A stretch of DNA of 43,058 nt from Patescibacteria group bacterium (GCA_026416375.1 JAOAFI010000011.1:1-43058); one strand, 5' to 3'; counted from the first letter of the stretch, positions 9,752 through 22,188 are shown. Notes: a model not told the origin generated them from the sequence alone. Made by a program: numbers and translations.

Positions 9752-9905
9752 AGCAATTAACAACTAACACTTAACTTTATAACGTATAACACATAACTAT
9801 TTAATTATTATTTATTAAATTAGTTTAGCGGGTTTAGAAGGTTTAGGGTTTTATGGTTTTTAGTTTTAAGTTTTTAGTTTTGACTTTTGAGTTTTGAGTT
9901 ATTTC
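9752..9905. repeat. Intergenic composite repeat, copy C
   Basis: aacaactaacacttaacttt...gtttagcgggtttagaaggtttag...tttagttttgacttttgagttttgagtt; inverted counterpart of copy B across miaA. Confidence 0.75.
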
Positions 9906-12371
9906 TTATACTGTTGTAGCGCTGACGACTTTGTCTTGTTTGTTTGAAAATCTCATCAAGATTACTCCTTTAGCAGTTCGGGAGCGTGATGGAATATCTT
10001 TTAATGGAATTTTTACTACCTGGCCTAAAGATGAGGTGATTATTAAAGTTTCATCTTGAGGATTAATAATTGATGCATAAGCAATATGACCAATTTTTTC
10101 ATCAACCGAAGCAATTTTTACTCCTTTTCCAGCCCGATGCTGGCCTTTAAAGTTTGAAAGAGAGGTTTTTTTGCCGATTCCTTTTTCGCCAATGACTAAA
10201 ATATCTTTGTTAAACTCTTCTTTTGAAAAGACATCAGCTGAAATAACAAAATCATTTTCTTCAAGCTCCATTCCTTTGACGCCAATTGAAGATCTGCCTG
10301 TTGATCTTATTTCTTCTTCTTTGAAAACAATTGCTTTGCCGTTATTAGAAACTAAAATAACATTTTTTTTACCATCAGTAAGCTTGACCCATAAAAGTTC
10401 ATCATTTTTTTCTAATTTTATAGCAATGATTCCGTTTGAGCGGATATTGACATACTCTTCAAAAGAAGTTTTTTTAACAGTGCCAAGTTTTGTTGACATA
10501 ACTATATAAAGATTTTTGGCATTTTCTAAAATTTCTTTGCTATAAGTTAAAACTGAAGTAATTTTTTCTTCTGGTTTTAAAGAAATCAAATTAACAATTG
10601 CTTTTCCTTTTGAAATTCTTGAACCAATAGGAATATCCCAAACTCTGTTTTGAAAGACCCGTCCTTGATTGGAGAAAAAAAGCATATAATCATGAGTCAT
10701 GGCGGTTGTGATATAATAGACATTGTCAGTATCTTTTGTTTCCATTCCGGTAACTCCTTTTCCGCCGCGATTTTGAATTCTAAAAGACTCTTTTGGTATT
10801 TGCTTGATATATCCTTCTTTTGTCAAAACAACAATTACTTCTTTATTTTCAATAAGCATCTCATCGCTTATTTCTCCTGGTTTTGATTTAACTACTTGTG
10901 TTTTTCTTTCATCAGCATATTTTTTCTTTAAATATAAAAGTTCATCTTTAATTACTTTTAAGATTTTAAAAACATCTTTAAGAAGAGATTCTAAATATTC
11001 AATTGTTTCTTTTAATAATGCTAGTTCATCTTCAATTTTGCTTCTTTCAAGGCCGGTTAATCTTTTTAACTGCATATCAAGGATTGCTTGAGCTTGAATT
11101 TCTGAAAATTTAAATCTTTCAATCAATTTTTTCTTAGCTTCAGCTTCGTCTTTGGCTTTTTTTATAAGTTCAATAATCTCATCAATATGATCTAAGGCAA
11201 TCAAATATCCTTCTAAAATATGAGCTCTTGCTTTGGCTTCTTTGAGTTCAAATTCGCTTCTTTTGGTGACAATATTTATCCGATGGCGAATATATATTTC
11301 AAGAATTGATTTTAAAGAAAGAGTTTGAGGAACGCCGTCAACCAAAGCGACCATATTGACTGGAAAAGATGTTTGAAGTTCTGTGTATTTAAAAAGATTG
11401 TTTAATACTTTTTTATACGAAGCATCTCTTTTAAGTTCAATAACAATTCTTATTCCTTCTCTATCTGATTCATCGCGAAGATCAGAAATACCGACAATTT
11501 TTTTATCAGCAACAAGATGAGCAATTTTTTCAATAAGAGAGGCTTTATTGACTTGATAAGGAAGTTCTTTGACAATAATAGCTGTTTTTCCATGACCTAA
11601 ATCTTCATCTTCTACTTTAGCTCTAATCATAATTGAGCTTCGTCCTGTTAAATAAGCTTGTTTAATATCTGATGCGCCGTAAATGATGGCGCCGGTTGGA
11701 AAATCAGGACCTTTTATATATTCCAAAAGCTCATCAATTTCAGCGTTGAAAATAATATTTTTAGGATTTATTTCGTCTTTTTTAGTTTTGTCAATCATAA
11801 AAACCAAAGCATCAATAAGCTCTCCCAGATTATGAGGAGGAATTTTTGTTGCCATACCAACAGCAATTCCTTCAGCGCCCATTAACAAAAGATTTGGAAG
11901 CTTTGCCGGCAGATATACAGGTTCTTTTAAAGAGCCATCAAAATTATCTATCCAGTCAACAGTTTCTTTTTCAATATCAGCAAGCATTTCATCGCTTATT
12001 TTGGCTAGTTTTGCTTCAGTATAACGCATAGCAGCTGGCGGATCGCCGTCAATTGAACCAAAATTTCCCTGACCTTTAATTAATGGATATCTCATTGAAA
12101 AGTCTTGAGCCAGTCTGGCTAAGGCTTCATAAACAGGCGCGTCTCCATGAGGATGATATTTTCCCAAAACCTCGCCGACTACTTTTGCTGATTTTGAAAA
12201 TTTAGCAGTTGAAGTCAAGCCCATTTTATACATTGCATAAAGAATCCGGCGATGAACTGGTTTTAATCCGTCACGAACATCAGGCAAAGCTCTTGAAACA
12301 ATAACACTCATTGCGTAATCTAAATACGCTCGTTTCATTTCGGCAGTGATTTCAGCTGATTGAATATTCAT
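9906..12371 (-). CDS. gyrA: DNA gyrase subunit A
   Basis: [61 protein letters not shown]-terminal beta-propeller. Confidence 0.96.
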   Translation of the reverse strand: MNIQSAEITAEMKRAYLDYAMSVIVSRALPDVRDGLKPVHRRILYAMYKMGLTSTAKFSKSAKVVGEVLGKYHPHGDAPVYEALARLAQDFSMRYPLIKGQGNFGSIDGDPPAAMRYTEAKLAKISDEMLADIEKETVDWIDNFDGSLKEPVYLPAKLPNLLLMGAEGIAVGMATKIPPHNLGELIDALVFMIDKTKKDEINPKNIIFNAEIDELLEYIKGPDFPTGAIIYGASDIKQAYLTGRSSIMIRAKVEDEDLGHGKTAIIVKELPYQVNKASLIEKIAHLVADKKIVGISDLRDESDREGIRIVIELKRDASYKKVLNNLFKYTELQTSFPVNMVALVDGVPQTLSLKSILEIYIRHRINIVTKRSEFELKEAKARAHILEGYLIALDHIDEIIELIKKAKDEAEAKKKLIERFKFSEIQAQAILDMQLKRLTGLERSKIEDELALLKETIEYLESLLKDVFKILKVIKDELLYLKKKYADERKTQVVKSKPGEISDEMLIENKEVIVVLTKEGYIKQIPKESFRIQNRGGKGVTGMETKDTDNVYYITTAMTHDYMLFFSNQGRVFQNRVWDIPIGSRISKGKAIVNLISLKPEEKITSVLTYSKEILENAKNLYIVMSTKLGTVKKTSFEEYVNIRSNGIIAIKLEKNDELLWVKLTDGKKNVILVSNNGKAIVFKEEEIRSTGRSSIGVKGMELEENDFVISADVFSKEEFNKDILVIGEKGIGKKTSLSNFKGQHRAGKGVKIASVDEKIGHIAYASIINPQDETLIITSSLGQVVKIPLKDIPSRSRTAKGVILMRFSNKQDKVVSATTV

Positions 12372-12404
12372 ATAAGACTAATAAGACTTATAAGACTTAT
12401 AGGT

Positions 12405-12914
12405 TTAAATAGATTTTTTAATTGCTTCAAAAGCTTTTTCTTTTTCTAAAAAGTTTCTTGTTTTTACCCATTTTCCTGGTTCAAGTTCTTTGTAATGATT
12501 GAAAAAATGTTTGATTTTTTCTTTGGTTGTTTCATCTAAGTCATTAATATCATTTATATGGCTGTAAAAAGGATCAACTTTTTTTGTCGGTACGGCTAAA
12601 ATTTTTGTATCAATTCCTTCTTCGTCTTCCATCTCAAGCATTCCAATTGGTCTAGTAGGAATAACAGTTCCTGGATGAACTTGATATGTAGAAATAACCA
12701 AAACATCAACCGGGTCGCCGTCTTCAGCATGAGTATTTGGAATAAATCCATAATTAAATGGATAAAACATAGCAGTATAAGCAAATCTATCAACCATTAT
12801 TGCTCCGCTTTCTTTATCTAATTCGTATTTTATTGATGATCCTTGAGGAATTTCAACAAAAACATTGATTTCTTCTGGCGGGTTTTTTCCGACAGATAGT
12901 TTTTTTATATCCAT
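12405..12914 (-). CDS. ppa: Inorganic pyrophosphatase (family I)
   Basis: [42 protein letters not shown]. Confidence 0.95.
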   Translation of the reverse strand: MDIKKLSVGKNPPEEINVFVEIPQGSSIKYELDKESGAIMVDRFAYTAMFYPFNYGFIPNTHAEDGDPVDVLVISTYQVHPGTVIPTRPIGMLEMEDEEGIDTKILAVPTKKVDPFYSHINDINDLDETTKEKIKHFFNHYKELEPGKWVKTRNFLEKEKAFEAIKKSI

Positions 12915-12939
12915 AGTTTTTAAATATTGAATTTATAAA

Positions 12940-14916
<1,977 letters not shown>

Positions 14917-14931
14917 CTATATTCAAAAAAA

Positions 14932-14971
14932 CATCCCGAACTTACTATAAAAATTAGACAAGTTCGGGATG
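14932..14971 (-). terminator. Rho-independent terminator downstream of rplL
   Basis: Perfect inverted repeat CATCCCGAACTT...AAGTTCGGGATG, followed on the minus strand by a T run (GTTTTTTTG). Confidence 0.8.
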
Positions 14972-14982
14972 GATTTGAAGAT

Positions 14983-15384
14983 TTACTTCAAATCCACCTT
15001 GGCACCGGCTGTTTCTAATTTTTTCTTAGCTTCTTCAGCAGTTTCTTTTTTGACATCTTTTAATAATTCTTGAGGAGCTGACTCAACCATTTTTTTTGCA
15101 TCCATAAGACCTAAATTTGGTAAAAGCTCACGAACAACCTTAATGACTGCTAATTTATTAGCACCAGCATTTGACAAAACAACAGTAAATGTTGATTTTT
15201 CTTCTTCTTGAGAAGCTGGGGCAGTATTTCCAGCTGGAGCAGCAACAGCAGCAACAGTAGGCATAGCTGAAACACCAAATTTTTCTTCTAAATATTTTGC
15301 TAATTCAGCCATTTCTAAAGCTGTTAATCCTTCAAGATCAGCAGCAATTTTTTGTAATTTTTCATTAAGTTTTGTATCTGACAT
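14983..15384 (-). CDS. rplL: 50S ribosomal protein L7/L12
   Basis: LTALEMAELAKYLEEKFGVSA, C-terminal domain KVVRELLPNLGLMDAKKMVE...EEAKKKLETAGAKVDLK; strong SD (AAAGGAGGTGAATAAAAATG). Confidence 0.97.
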   Translation of the reverse strand: MSDTKLNEKLQKIAADLEGLTALEMAELAKYLEEKFGVSAMPTVAAVAAPAGNTAPASQEEEKSTFTVVLSNAGANKLAVIKVVRELLPNLGLMDAKKMVESAPQELLKDVKKETAEEAKKKLETAGAKVDLK

Positions 15385-15416
15385 TTTTATTCACCTCCTT
15401 TTTTAAAAATTTTCAA

Positions 15417-15953
15417 TTAATTTTTAACTTTTGATTTTTCTTTTAAAATATAAACTAATTTATTAGTATTGTATTTTAAAGCGTAAACAATTCTATTTGC
15501 TGGAGCTTTAAGACTGCTAATAATTTTTCCTAAAAGTTCATTTTTTCCGGGAAGTTGAGCGATTTTTTCAAGATCGCTTGATTGATAAATATTTTTATCA
15601 ATAATTCCAAATTTAAAACTTAATGTTTTTTCTTTTTTGAAAAAATTAAACAAAGTTTTTAATCCTTCTGACCAATCTTTATCAAAAGTAACAAGAGCTG
15701 AAGTGTCTTTAAGAGGAAAATTTTTTTCTAAATTTTTTAAAAGAAGATTTTTTTTAGAGTTTATATTTACTGCTTTTTCAAAAAGAGTGTTTTTGATGAC
15801 TTTAAGGTTAGTGTTAGTTTTTTTAAGCTCTTTTCTTAAGGTTTCTAAAGCTTGATGAGTAGTTTTTTCAAATTTTATTAAAAGAAAATTTTCTTTTTGA
15901 TTAATAATTTCTGAAAGTGTTTTTACTTGCAATATTTTTTTTTGAGCAACCAT
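15417..15953 (-). CDS. rplJ: 50S ribosomal protein L10
   Basis: Position upstream of rplL; TLRKELKKTNTNLKVIKNTLFEKA and LLGKIISSLKAPANRIVYALK. Confidence 0.9.
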   Translation of the reverse strand: MVAQKKILQVKTLSEIINQKENFLLIKFEKTTHQALETLRKELKKTNTNLKVIKNTLFEKAVNINSKKNLLLKNLEKNFPLKDTSALVTFDKDWSEGLKTLFNFFKKEKTLSFKFGIIDKNIYQSSDLEKIAQLPGKNELLGKIISSLKAPANRIVYALKYNTNKLVYILKEKSKVKN

Positions 15954-15965
15954 ATTTTTTTCCTC

Positions 15966-16016
15966 GCCGGGAAATTTATAATCTTACAATCCCGACTTAG
16001 TCGGGAAAAGCCCGGG
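15966..16016 (-). promoter_or_regulatory. Candidate structured 5' leader of rplJ-rplL (L10-leader-like)
   Basis: Minus strand CCCGGGCTTTT-CCCGACTAAGTCGGG-...-TTTCCCGGCGAGG; outer CCGGG/CCCGG pairing encloses a perfect inner hairpin, directly upstream of the L10 start. Confidence 0.5.
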
Positions 16017-16037
16017 TCTTTGGATATTTAAATTATA

Positions 16038-16337
16038 TCAAATTTCTGATAAAAGTTCACGTAATGTTTTTGTTTTTCTTTCTTCTTTTTCTTCTTTTTT
16101 AAATTGTTTAGATTTTGTTTTTTCTTGATATTCTTTAGCAAATTGTTGTTTTTTTTGAAAAGTATCAACTCTTCCTTTTGTGTCTAAAAATCTTTGTTCT
16201 CCTGTGTAAAAAGGATGGCATTTATTGCAAACTTCAATATTAATATTTTTTTTAGTTGAACCAGTTGTAAAAGTGTTTCCGCAAGCACAAATAACAACAG
16301 CATCTTCATAAAATTTTGGATGAATATTTGTTTTCAT
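16038..16337 (-). CDS. rpmE: 50S ribosomal protein L31
   Basis: [28 protein letters not shown]...[25 protein letters not shown]; start taken at the internal Met MKTNIHP (the ORF opens at 16355). Confidence 0.93.
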   Translation of the reverse strand: MKTNIHPKFYEDAVVICACGNTFTTGSTKKNINIEVCNKCHPFYTGEQRFLDTKGRVDTFQKKQQFAKEYQEKTKSKQFKKEEKEERKTKTLRELLSEI

Positions 16338-16382
16338 AGAAAATCTATTATACAAAGAAAAATTAAATGATTCAACTTAATT

Positions 16383-17075
16383 TTAATTATTAATTAAAAT
16401 TTTATCCCATTTTCCCTCTTCAATTATTTCTTCTAGATTATAAAAACTTTTTCCATTTCGATGATCTGTTAGGCGGTTTTGAGGAAAATTATAAGTTCTT
16501 ATTTTTTCTGATCTATCACCTGTACCAACATTTTTTACATATGAAGCAGTAATTCCTTTTTTCTTTTCTTCCTCAAGTTGATAGAGTTTTGATAATAGAA
16601 GATTGTAGGCAATTTTTCGATTGGCTTCTTGATATCTTTCACGGGAAGCAGTTGTAATAATTCCAGTTGGTTTATGAATAAGTCTGACGGCTGTAGCTAC
16701 TTTATTGACATTTTGGCCTCCATGACCTCCTGAACGAAAAAACTGCCACTCAAGATCATTTGGGTTAATTTTTATATCTGATTTAATAATTTCCGGCAAA
16801 ACAACAATTATACAAGTTGAGGTATGAATTCTTCCTTTTCTTTCAGTTTCTGGAATTCGTTGTACTCTGTGAACTCCTGTTTCATTTTTAAAATAAGAAA
16901 AAGCTTGTTCTCCATTGATTTTAACAATGTTATCATCAAGATAAACAAATTTAAAATCTTTTTTTTGAGCAAAACGAATATATGAAAGAAGCAATTCTTT
17001 CATCCATAATTTTGATTCATCGCCTCCAACACCAGGCAAAGCCTCAATAATAACTGTATTAGGATTGATAATCAT
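16383..17075 (-). CDS. Class I peptide chain release factor, RF1-like (PxT-type motif), lacking the N-terminal domain
   Basis: [21 protein letters not shown] (PxT = PET), [29 protein letters not shown] motif; starts at the PGVGGDE region; ATGA overlap with hisS. Confidence 0.85.
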   Translation of the reverse strand: MIINPNTVIIEALPGVGGDESKLWMKELLLSYIRFAQKKDFKFVYLDDNIVKINGEQAFSYFKNETGVHRVQRIPETERKGRIHTSTCIIVVLPEIIKSDIKINPNDLEWQFFRSGGHGGQNVNKVATAVRLIHKPTGIITTASRERYQEANRKIAYNLLLSKLYQLEEEKKKGITASYVKNVGTGDRSEKIRTYNFPQNRLTDHRNGKSFYNLEEIIEEGKWDKILINN

Positions 17076-18268
17076 ATAAGATTTATAAGACTTATAAGAC
17101 TAATAAGCCTCTGTTCTCCTGTTATCATATTTTTTAAGTTGACAACATTTTTTTTTGCTTCTTCAGGACCAACAATAACAACATATTCTATTCCTTTTTT
17201 ATCAGCATATTTAAGTTGTTTTTCAAGTTTATCGTTTTGATTAAGATAAATTTCGGCATTAATATTGTTTTTTCTTAAAAAATTAACAATTTCAAGAGAT
17301 TTTTTTATTAAATCAGAAGAAAAAATAGTTACCAAAACTTGAGTTTTTGTTTTTTGAGTTTTTAAAAGAGACAATGATTCTATTGCCTCAATAATTCTGT
17401 CAAAACCAAAAGCAAAACCAACTGCTGGAATATTTTTTCCTGTAAAAAGACCAATAAGATTATCATATCTTCCTCCTCCGCCAAGAGAGGTTGGATAATC
17501 TTCATCAACTACTTCATAAATGATGCCGGTATAGTAATCAAGTCCTCGGGCAAGAGTTGGCTGATAAACAAAATCAACATTTTCTTTATAACCTTTTTCT
17601 TTTAAAAGATTAAAAAGTTTTTTTATATCTTCTGATAAAGACTTATTTTTTATTGAATTGAGAAGTTTTTTTGCTTCTTCTTTTTTTAAACTTTTTTTAA
17701 TAAGTTCTTCTATTACTTTTTCTTCACCTATTTTTGGCAGTTTATCAATTGAGGCAATGAGAGAATTATTTATGCCGTAAAAATTTTTTCGATCATTAAT
17801 TAGAATTTTTGTTTTTTTAAAGCCGATTTTTTTAAAAGCTGTCAGAACTAAATCAACAATTTCAAAATCAGATAAAATATCTAAAGAGCCAATAATATCA
17901 ATATCACATTGAATAAACTCTCTATATCTTCCTTTTTGAGTATTTTCAGCTCGCCAAACTGGTTGTATTTGATATCTTTTAAATGGTTTTGTTATATTTT
18001 GATATTGAGAAATAATTCTAGCTAAAGGAACTGTTTGATCATATCTTAAGCCTATTTTTCTTTTTCCTTTATCTTCAAAAATATATAAAAGTTTATCTGC
18101 TTCTTCTCCATATTTTCCAAGAAGAGTATCGGCATATTCTAAAGCCGGAGTTTCAATTGGATCAAACCCAAATTGTTCAAAAATATTTTTTAATTTATTT
18201 ATTAATTCAGTTCTTTTTATGGCTTTTTCAGGCAAAAAATCCCGAAAACCTTTAAGTGTTTGATACAT
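17072..18268 (-). CDS. hisS: Histidyl-tRNA synthetase
   Basis: [69 protein letters not shown]. Confidence 0.95.
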   Translation of the reverse strand: MYQTLKGFRDFLPEKAIKRTELINKLKNIFEQFGFDPIETPALEYADTLLGKYGEEADKLLYIFEDKGKRKIGLRYDQTVPLARIISQYQNITKPFKRYQIQPVWRAENTQKGRYREFIQCDIDIIGSLDILSDFEIVDLVLTAFKKIGFKKTKILINDRKNFYGINNSLIASIDKLPKIGEEKVIEELIKKSLKKEEAKKLLNSIKNKSLSEDIKKLFNLLKEKGYKENVDFVYQPTLARGLDYYTGIIYEVVDEDYPTSLGGGGRYDNLIGLFTGKNIPAVGFAFGFDRIIEAIESLSLLKTQKTKTQVLVTIFSSDLIKKSLEIVNFLRKNNINAEIYLNQNDKLEKQLKYADKKGIEYVVIVGPEEAKKNVVNLKNMITGEQRLISLISLINLI

Positions 18269-18331
18269 ATTATTAAATTATACTATTTTTTTACTATTTT
18301 ATAAGTTTAGCGTAAGTTTAGAGAGTTTTTA

Positions 18332-19462
18332 TTACTTGCTTTCTTCTAGAATAACATTAATATTTTTTATTTCTTTGCTTCTCCAAATTTTAAGAGAAAT
18401 TATCTGGCCAACTTTTTTTTCAGAAATAACTTTGGCTAATTCTTGATCATCGTCACTTTTTAATTTTTTGCCATCAATTTCAATAATTATATCTTCTTCT
18501 TGTAATCCGGCTTTTGATGCTGGAGAATCAGCAACAACTTCTATAATATAAGCTCCTTCAACAATGTCATTTAATATAGCTGTTTGTTTATCAATCATTT
18601 TATATCTTATTCCTAAAAATGGTCGTGAAAAACTCATGCCATTTTTTTTGAATTTTTCAAGTAAATCTTTAACAGTATTAACAGGTATAGCAAAACCAAT
18701 GTTTTGACCTTCTGAGGCAATAGCAGTATTAATTCCAATCACTTGGCCTTTTGAATCTAAAAGCGGACCGCCGGAATTACCAGGATTAATAGCAGCATCA
18801 GTTTGAATAACATTATCTAATTTTTCAACAAATCCTTCAAACGGACTTCCGGCAGTGATTCCTCTTCCAAGACCTGAAATAATTCCGGATGTTACAGTAT
18901 TAGTAAACTCTCCAAGAGGAGTGCCAATAGCAATAACAAGCTGTCCTAATTTTAGATTTTTTGAATCGCCAAGCTCCAGCGGTTTAAATCCAGATCCATT
19001 TATTTTTAAAATTGCTAAATCATTTAAAGGATCGCGATATATTTTTTCAACATTATATTTTTTTTTGTCATTTGTTAAAACTTGATATTTAGCATTAGTA
19101 TCTGAAACAACATGTTTATTGGTAATAATTAATCCGTCTTCGCTGACAATAAATCCGCTGCCAATATTTTTTTCTATTTTTTCTTGGCGTCCGGGAATTC
19201 TTCTAAATGGAGAAAATAAATTAAAAGGATCAATTTCAAAATAATCTCCGCTTGAAATAATAGTATTAACTCCAATAGTAACAACTGAAGGCAGTGATTT
19301 TTCAACAACATTTGTAATAACTGATTCTTCATAGACAATGATTTGTTTTTCTTTTTGATCTTGAAAATTTTCTTTATTTTCTAAATATTTTGAAATATTT
19401 ATTTTTTGTCCAATATATAAAAAGATTCCTAAAAAAAAGATTAAAGCTAAAAGTTTTTTCAT
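18332..19462 (-). CDS. HtrA/DegP-like serine protease with PDZ domain, N-terminal membrane anchor
   Basis: GSGFIVSEDGLIITNKHVV, NDLAILKI, QTDAAINPGNSGGPLLDSKGQVIGINTA, C-terminal PDZ. Confidence 0.93.
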   Translation of the reverse strand: MKKLLALIFFLGIFLYIGQKINISKYLENKENFQDQKEKQIIVYEESVITNVVEKSLPSVVTIGVNTIISSGDYFEIDPFNLFSPFRRIPGRQEKIEKNIGSGFIVSEDGLIITNKHVVSDTNAKYQVLTNDKKKYNVEKIYRDPLNDLAILKINGSGFKPLELGDSKNLKLGQLVIAIGTPLGEFTNTVTSGIISGLGRGITAGSPFEGFVEKLDNVIQTDAAINPGNSGGPLLDSKGQVIGINTAIASEGQNIGFAIPVNTVKDLLEKFKKNGMSFSRPFLGIRYKMIDKQTAILNDIVEGAYIIEVVADSPASKAGLQEEDIIIEIDGKKLKSDDDQELAKVISEKKVGQIISLKIWRSKEIKNINVILEESK

Positions 19463-19463
19463 A

Positions 19464-20684
19464 TTATTTGTCTTTTAATAAAACTTCTAATGCTTTTTTT
19501 AATTGTTCGTCTTTATCTTCAGTTAAAGTATTGCCTTCTTCAATTTTGTTTTCTATTTTTATTTCCGGATCAATACCTTTTTCATTTATCCAGTCTCCTT
19601 TTGGCAAAACCCATTTAGCAACAGTAATATGAAGACCAGCACCTTTTTCTAAATCTATAGCTTCTTGAACTGATCCTTTTCCAAAACTTTTTTCTCCTAT
19701 TAAAGTTGCTCTTTTATAATCTCTTAAAGCCCCAGCTAAAATTTCGCTTGCCGAAGCTGAACCTTTGTTTATTAAAATAACTAAAGGAATATCTAAAAGC
19801 TTTCCTTTTTTTTCAACATAGTAATCAAATGAAGAAATACTTGTTGATTCTTGTTTAACAACAAGTTTATTTTCTGGTAAAAATTCTGAAGCAATATATA
19901 CAGAACTTTCAAGATAACCTCCTGGATTATCGCGAAGATCTAAAATCATTCCTTTTATTTGTTTTTTTTCCCATTTATTTTTTATTTCATTAACTGCCTT
20001 ATCCCATTCATTGTTTGTATTTTCTCCAAATTGATTGAGTTTTAAGATAGCGATATTTTCTTTAAAATTAAGCTCAACAGAAGAAACTTTTATTTGATCT
20101 CTTATAATTTCAACATTAATTTCTTTATTATTTCTTTCTAATGTTAATTTTACTTTTGTTCCTTTTGGACCTCTGATTTTTGAAACAGCATAATTTAATG
20201 TCCAACCTGAGGTTTTTTGATTATCAACAGCATTAATAAAATCTCCAGCTTTTACGCCTGATTTTTCAGCTGGAGAGTTTTTTAAAGGCGCAATAACAAT
20301 AATTCGATTATTTTTTAAGCCTAATTGAGCTCCTATACCTTCAAATTTTCCTTGAAGATCATTTTTTGATTGTTTGTTTTCTTCTGGTGTCAAAAAAAAA
20401 GTATAAGGATCATTTAAAGACGCCACTGCTCCTTTTATTGCTCCATAGTATATTTTTTCTGAATCTATTTTCTTTTTATCAACATATTTTTTATTGATTT
20501 TATCTAATACATTTGAAAATAAATTAGAATTAAATATAGAAGTATTATTTATTTTGTTTTTAAATATTGTTGAATTATTTAAAGAATTATATTGTCCAAA
20601 CTTATATCCTAAACCAAAAATTGATATAGCAAATGCTAAAGTAAAAATAAAGTTAATAATTTTTATTTTTTTATTATTATTCAT
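19464..20684 (-). CDS. S41-family C-terminal processing peptidase (CtpA-like)
   Basis: GAIKGAVASLNDPYTFFLTPEE, PDZ, LRDNPGGYLESSVYIASEFL, GSASASEILAGALRDY, GEKSFGKGSVQ; likely start at internal MNNNKK (ORF opens at 20714). Confidence 0.93.
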   Translation of the reverse strand: MNNNKKIKIINFIFTLAFAISIFGLGYKFGQYNSLNNSTIFKNKINNTSIFNSNLFSNVLDKINKKYVDKKKIDSEKIYYGAIKGAVASLNDPYTFFLTPEENKQSKNDLQGKFEGIGAQLGLKNNRIIVIAPLKNSPAEKSGVKAGDFINAVDNQKTSGWTLNYAVSKIRGPKGTKVKLTLERNNKEINVEIIRDQIKVSSVELNFKENIAILKLNQFGENTNNEWDKAVNEIKNKWEKKQIKGMILDLRDNPGGYLESSVYIASEFLPENKLVVKQESTSISSFDYYVEKKGKLLDIPLVILINKGSASASEILAGALRDYKRATLIGEKSFGKGSVQEAIDLEKGAGLHITVAKWVLPKGDWINEKGIDPEIKIENKIEEGNTLTEDKDEQLKKALEVLLKDK

Positions 20685-21399
20685 AATAAAAATAAATCTT
20701 ATCAGAATTTTCAATAATTGTGCAATAAATAAATTTTTCTTTAAATATTTTTTTTATATCTTCGATATTTTTTAATTTAAAAAATAAAAGATTTGTTTTT
20801 TCTGGCATATTGTCGATAGTTATAAATCCTTTTGCTCCAAGAGCTTCAAGTTTTATTTGTTCAAAGGAAGAAAATTTTTCAGCAACAATTATTTTATTTT
20901 CTATATTATCTGTTTTAATATTAAAAAAATCAGATGATTTAAATAAAAATATTTCTCCTCCAAAATTTTCTCCTTTATTTTTTAAATCAAAGATTTGAGC
21001 TTTATTTAATTTTATTTTTATAAAATCATTTTTAATATCTTCAATTATTCCTTTAAAAGGAGATAAAAAATCATTTTTTTCTTTTGATAATGTTTCAATA
21101 ATTATAATTCCTTGATTATGATTTATTTCTTTAATTATTCCTGATACTGGAGAATTTATTTTTATTGATGAAAATAAACTTTTCTTTTCAGCTAAAATTT
21201 CATCTTTTTTTATTTCTTCTCCAACTAATTTTTTTAAATAAGAAAAAATTTTTTCTGGATTAATTGATAATTTTTCAGCAATGTTTATTGTAATTTCTTT
21301 TTTAAAATTATTTTTAAATAAAGAAGTATTAAAATCAATTTTAGACCCTTTTTTTACCAAAATTTGAGAATTTTTTATAATTGGAAAATTAACAATCAT
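20677..21399 (-). CDS. Uncharacterised protein with two biotinyl/lipoyl-like (barrel-sandwich hybrid) segments
   Basis: NSPVSGIIKEINHNQGIIIIET and LSPFKGIIEDIKNDFIKIKL resemble paired barrel-sandwich motifs; RnfC-like start not confirmable. Confidence 0.6.
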   Translation of the reverse strand: MIVNFPIIKNSQILVKKGSKIDFNTSLFKNNFKKEITINIAEKLSINPEKIFSYLKKLVGEEIKKDEILAEKKSLFSSIKINSPVSGIIKEINHNQGIIIIETLSKEKNDFLSPFKGIIEDIKNDFIKIKLNKAQIFDLKNKGENFGGEIFLFKSSDFFNIKTDNIENKIIVAEKFSSFEQIKLEALGAKGFITIDNMPEKTNLLFFKLKNIEDIKKIFKEKFIYCTIIENSDKIYFYYE

Positions 21400-21424
21400 T
21401 ATTTAAGTATAATAAAAAAAATCT

Positions 21425-21631
21425 TTATCGTAAACCTTGATAAGAAACATAAGGCAGAAGAGCTAAAAATCTTGCATATTTTATTTGTTTTGTAAGCATT
21501 CTTTGATGTTTTGCACAAATTCCTGTTTTATCTCTTCCTAAAATTTTTTTTCTTGAACTTAAAAATTTTTCTAAATTTTCAATGTCTTTATAGCTTGGAT
21601 TAGTTTTATATTGGCAAAAAAAACATTTCAT
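21425..21631 (-). CDS. rpsR: 30S ribosomal protein S18 (Cys-containing)
   Basis: SSRKKILGRDKTGICAKHQRMLTKQIKYARFLALLPYV; CFFC N-terminus. Confidence 0.93.
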   Translation of the reverse strand: MKCFFCQYKTNPSYKDIENLEKFLSSRKKILGRDKTGICAKHQRMLTKQIKYARFLALLPYVSYQGLR

Positions 21632-21648
21632 AATTTTTATTTTAATTT

Positions 21649-22188
21649 TTAAAACGGTATATCGTCTGGATTAATTTTTTCTTCTTTAGTTTTGTCTGAT
21701 TCTTCATTTGCTTGAATATCTTCTTCTATTTTTATTTCTTCTGAATTAGTCGAATCATCAATTGGAACATCTTCTTCTATTTCCTTTTCATTTTCTGCTT
21801 TTTTATTATTGTTTTGATTATTTGTTTTTATTGTTTCCTCACTTGATTTTTTATTGCTATTAAAAACTATAAAATCATCTAATACTATTTCAGCGACTGA
21901 TCTTTGTTGTCCGTCTTTTGTTGTGTAATTTCTATAAGTTAATCTTCCTTCTAAGTATACTTTTTTTCCTTTAGTTAATATTTTTCCACAAAGTTCTGCT
22001 AATTTTTGCCAAGCAATAATTTTATGATATTGAACTTCTTCTTTTTGTTGTCCATCTGAAGTTGTCCAATTTCTATTAGTTGCTACTCCAAAAGTACAAA
22101 CAGGAGTTCCTGATGGGGTATATTTTAATTCTGGATCTCTAGTTAAATTTCCTAATAATATTACACGGTTTAAAGATCTGCTTGCCAT
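21649..22188 (-). CDS. ssb: Single-stranded DNA-binding protein
   Basis: NRVILLGNLTRDPELKYTPSGTPVCTFGVATNR...GRLTYRNYTTKDGQQR; acidic tail ending DDIPF. Confidence 0.95.
   Translation of the reverse strand: MASRSLNRVILLGNLTRDPELKYTPSGTPVCTFGVATNRNWTTSDGQQKEEVQYHKIIAWQKLAELCGKILTKGKKVYLEGRLTYRNYTTKDGQQRSVAEIVLDDFIVFNSNKKSSEETIKTNNQNNNKKAENEKEIEEDVPIDDSTNSEEIKIEEDIQANEESDKTKEEKINPDDIPF

Noticed and set aside
8573-9905. Inverted repeats around miaA as a composite transposon
   Set aside because: No transposase, no target-site duplication visible, and a similar element sits elsewhere (3727-3912) without a partner; miaA is a core gene.
12596-12793. 65-aa ORF inside ppa
   Set aside because: Alternate-frame ORF within the conserved pyrophosphatase gene.
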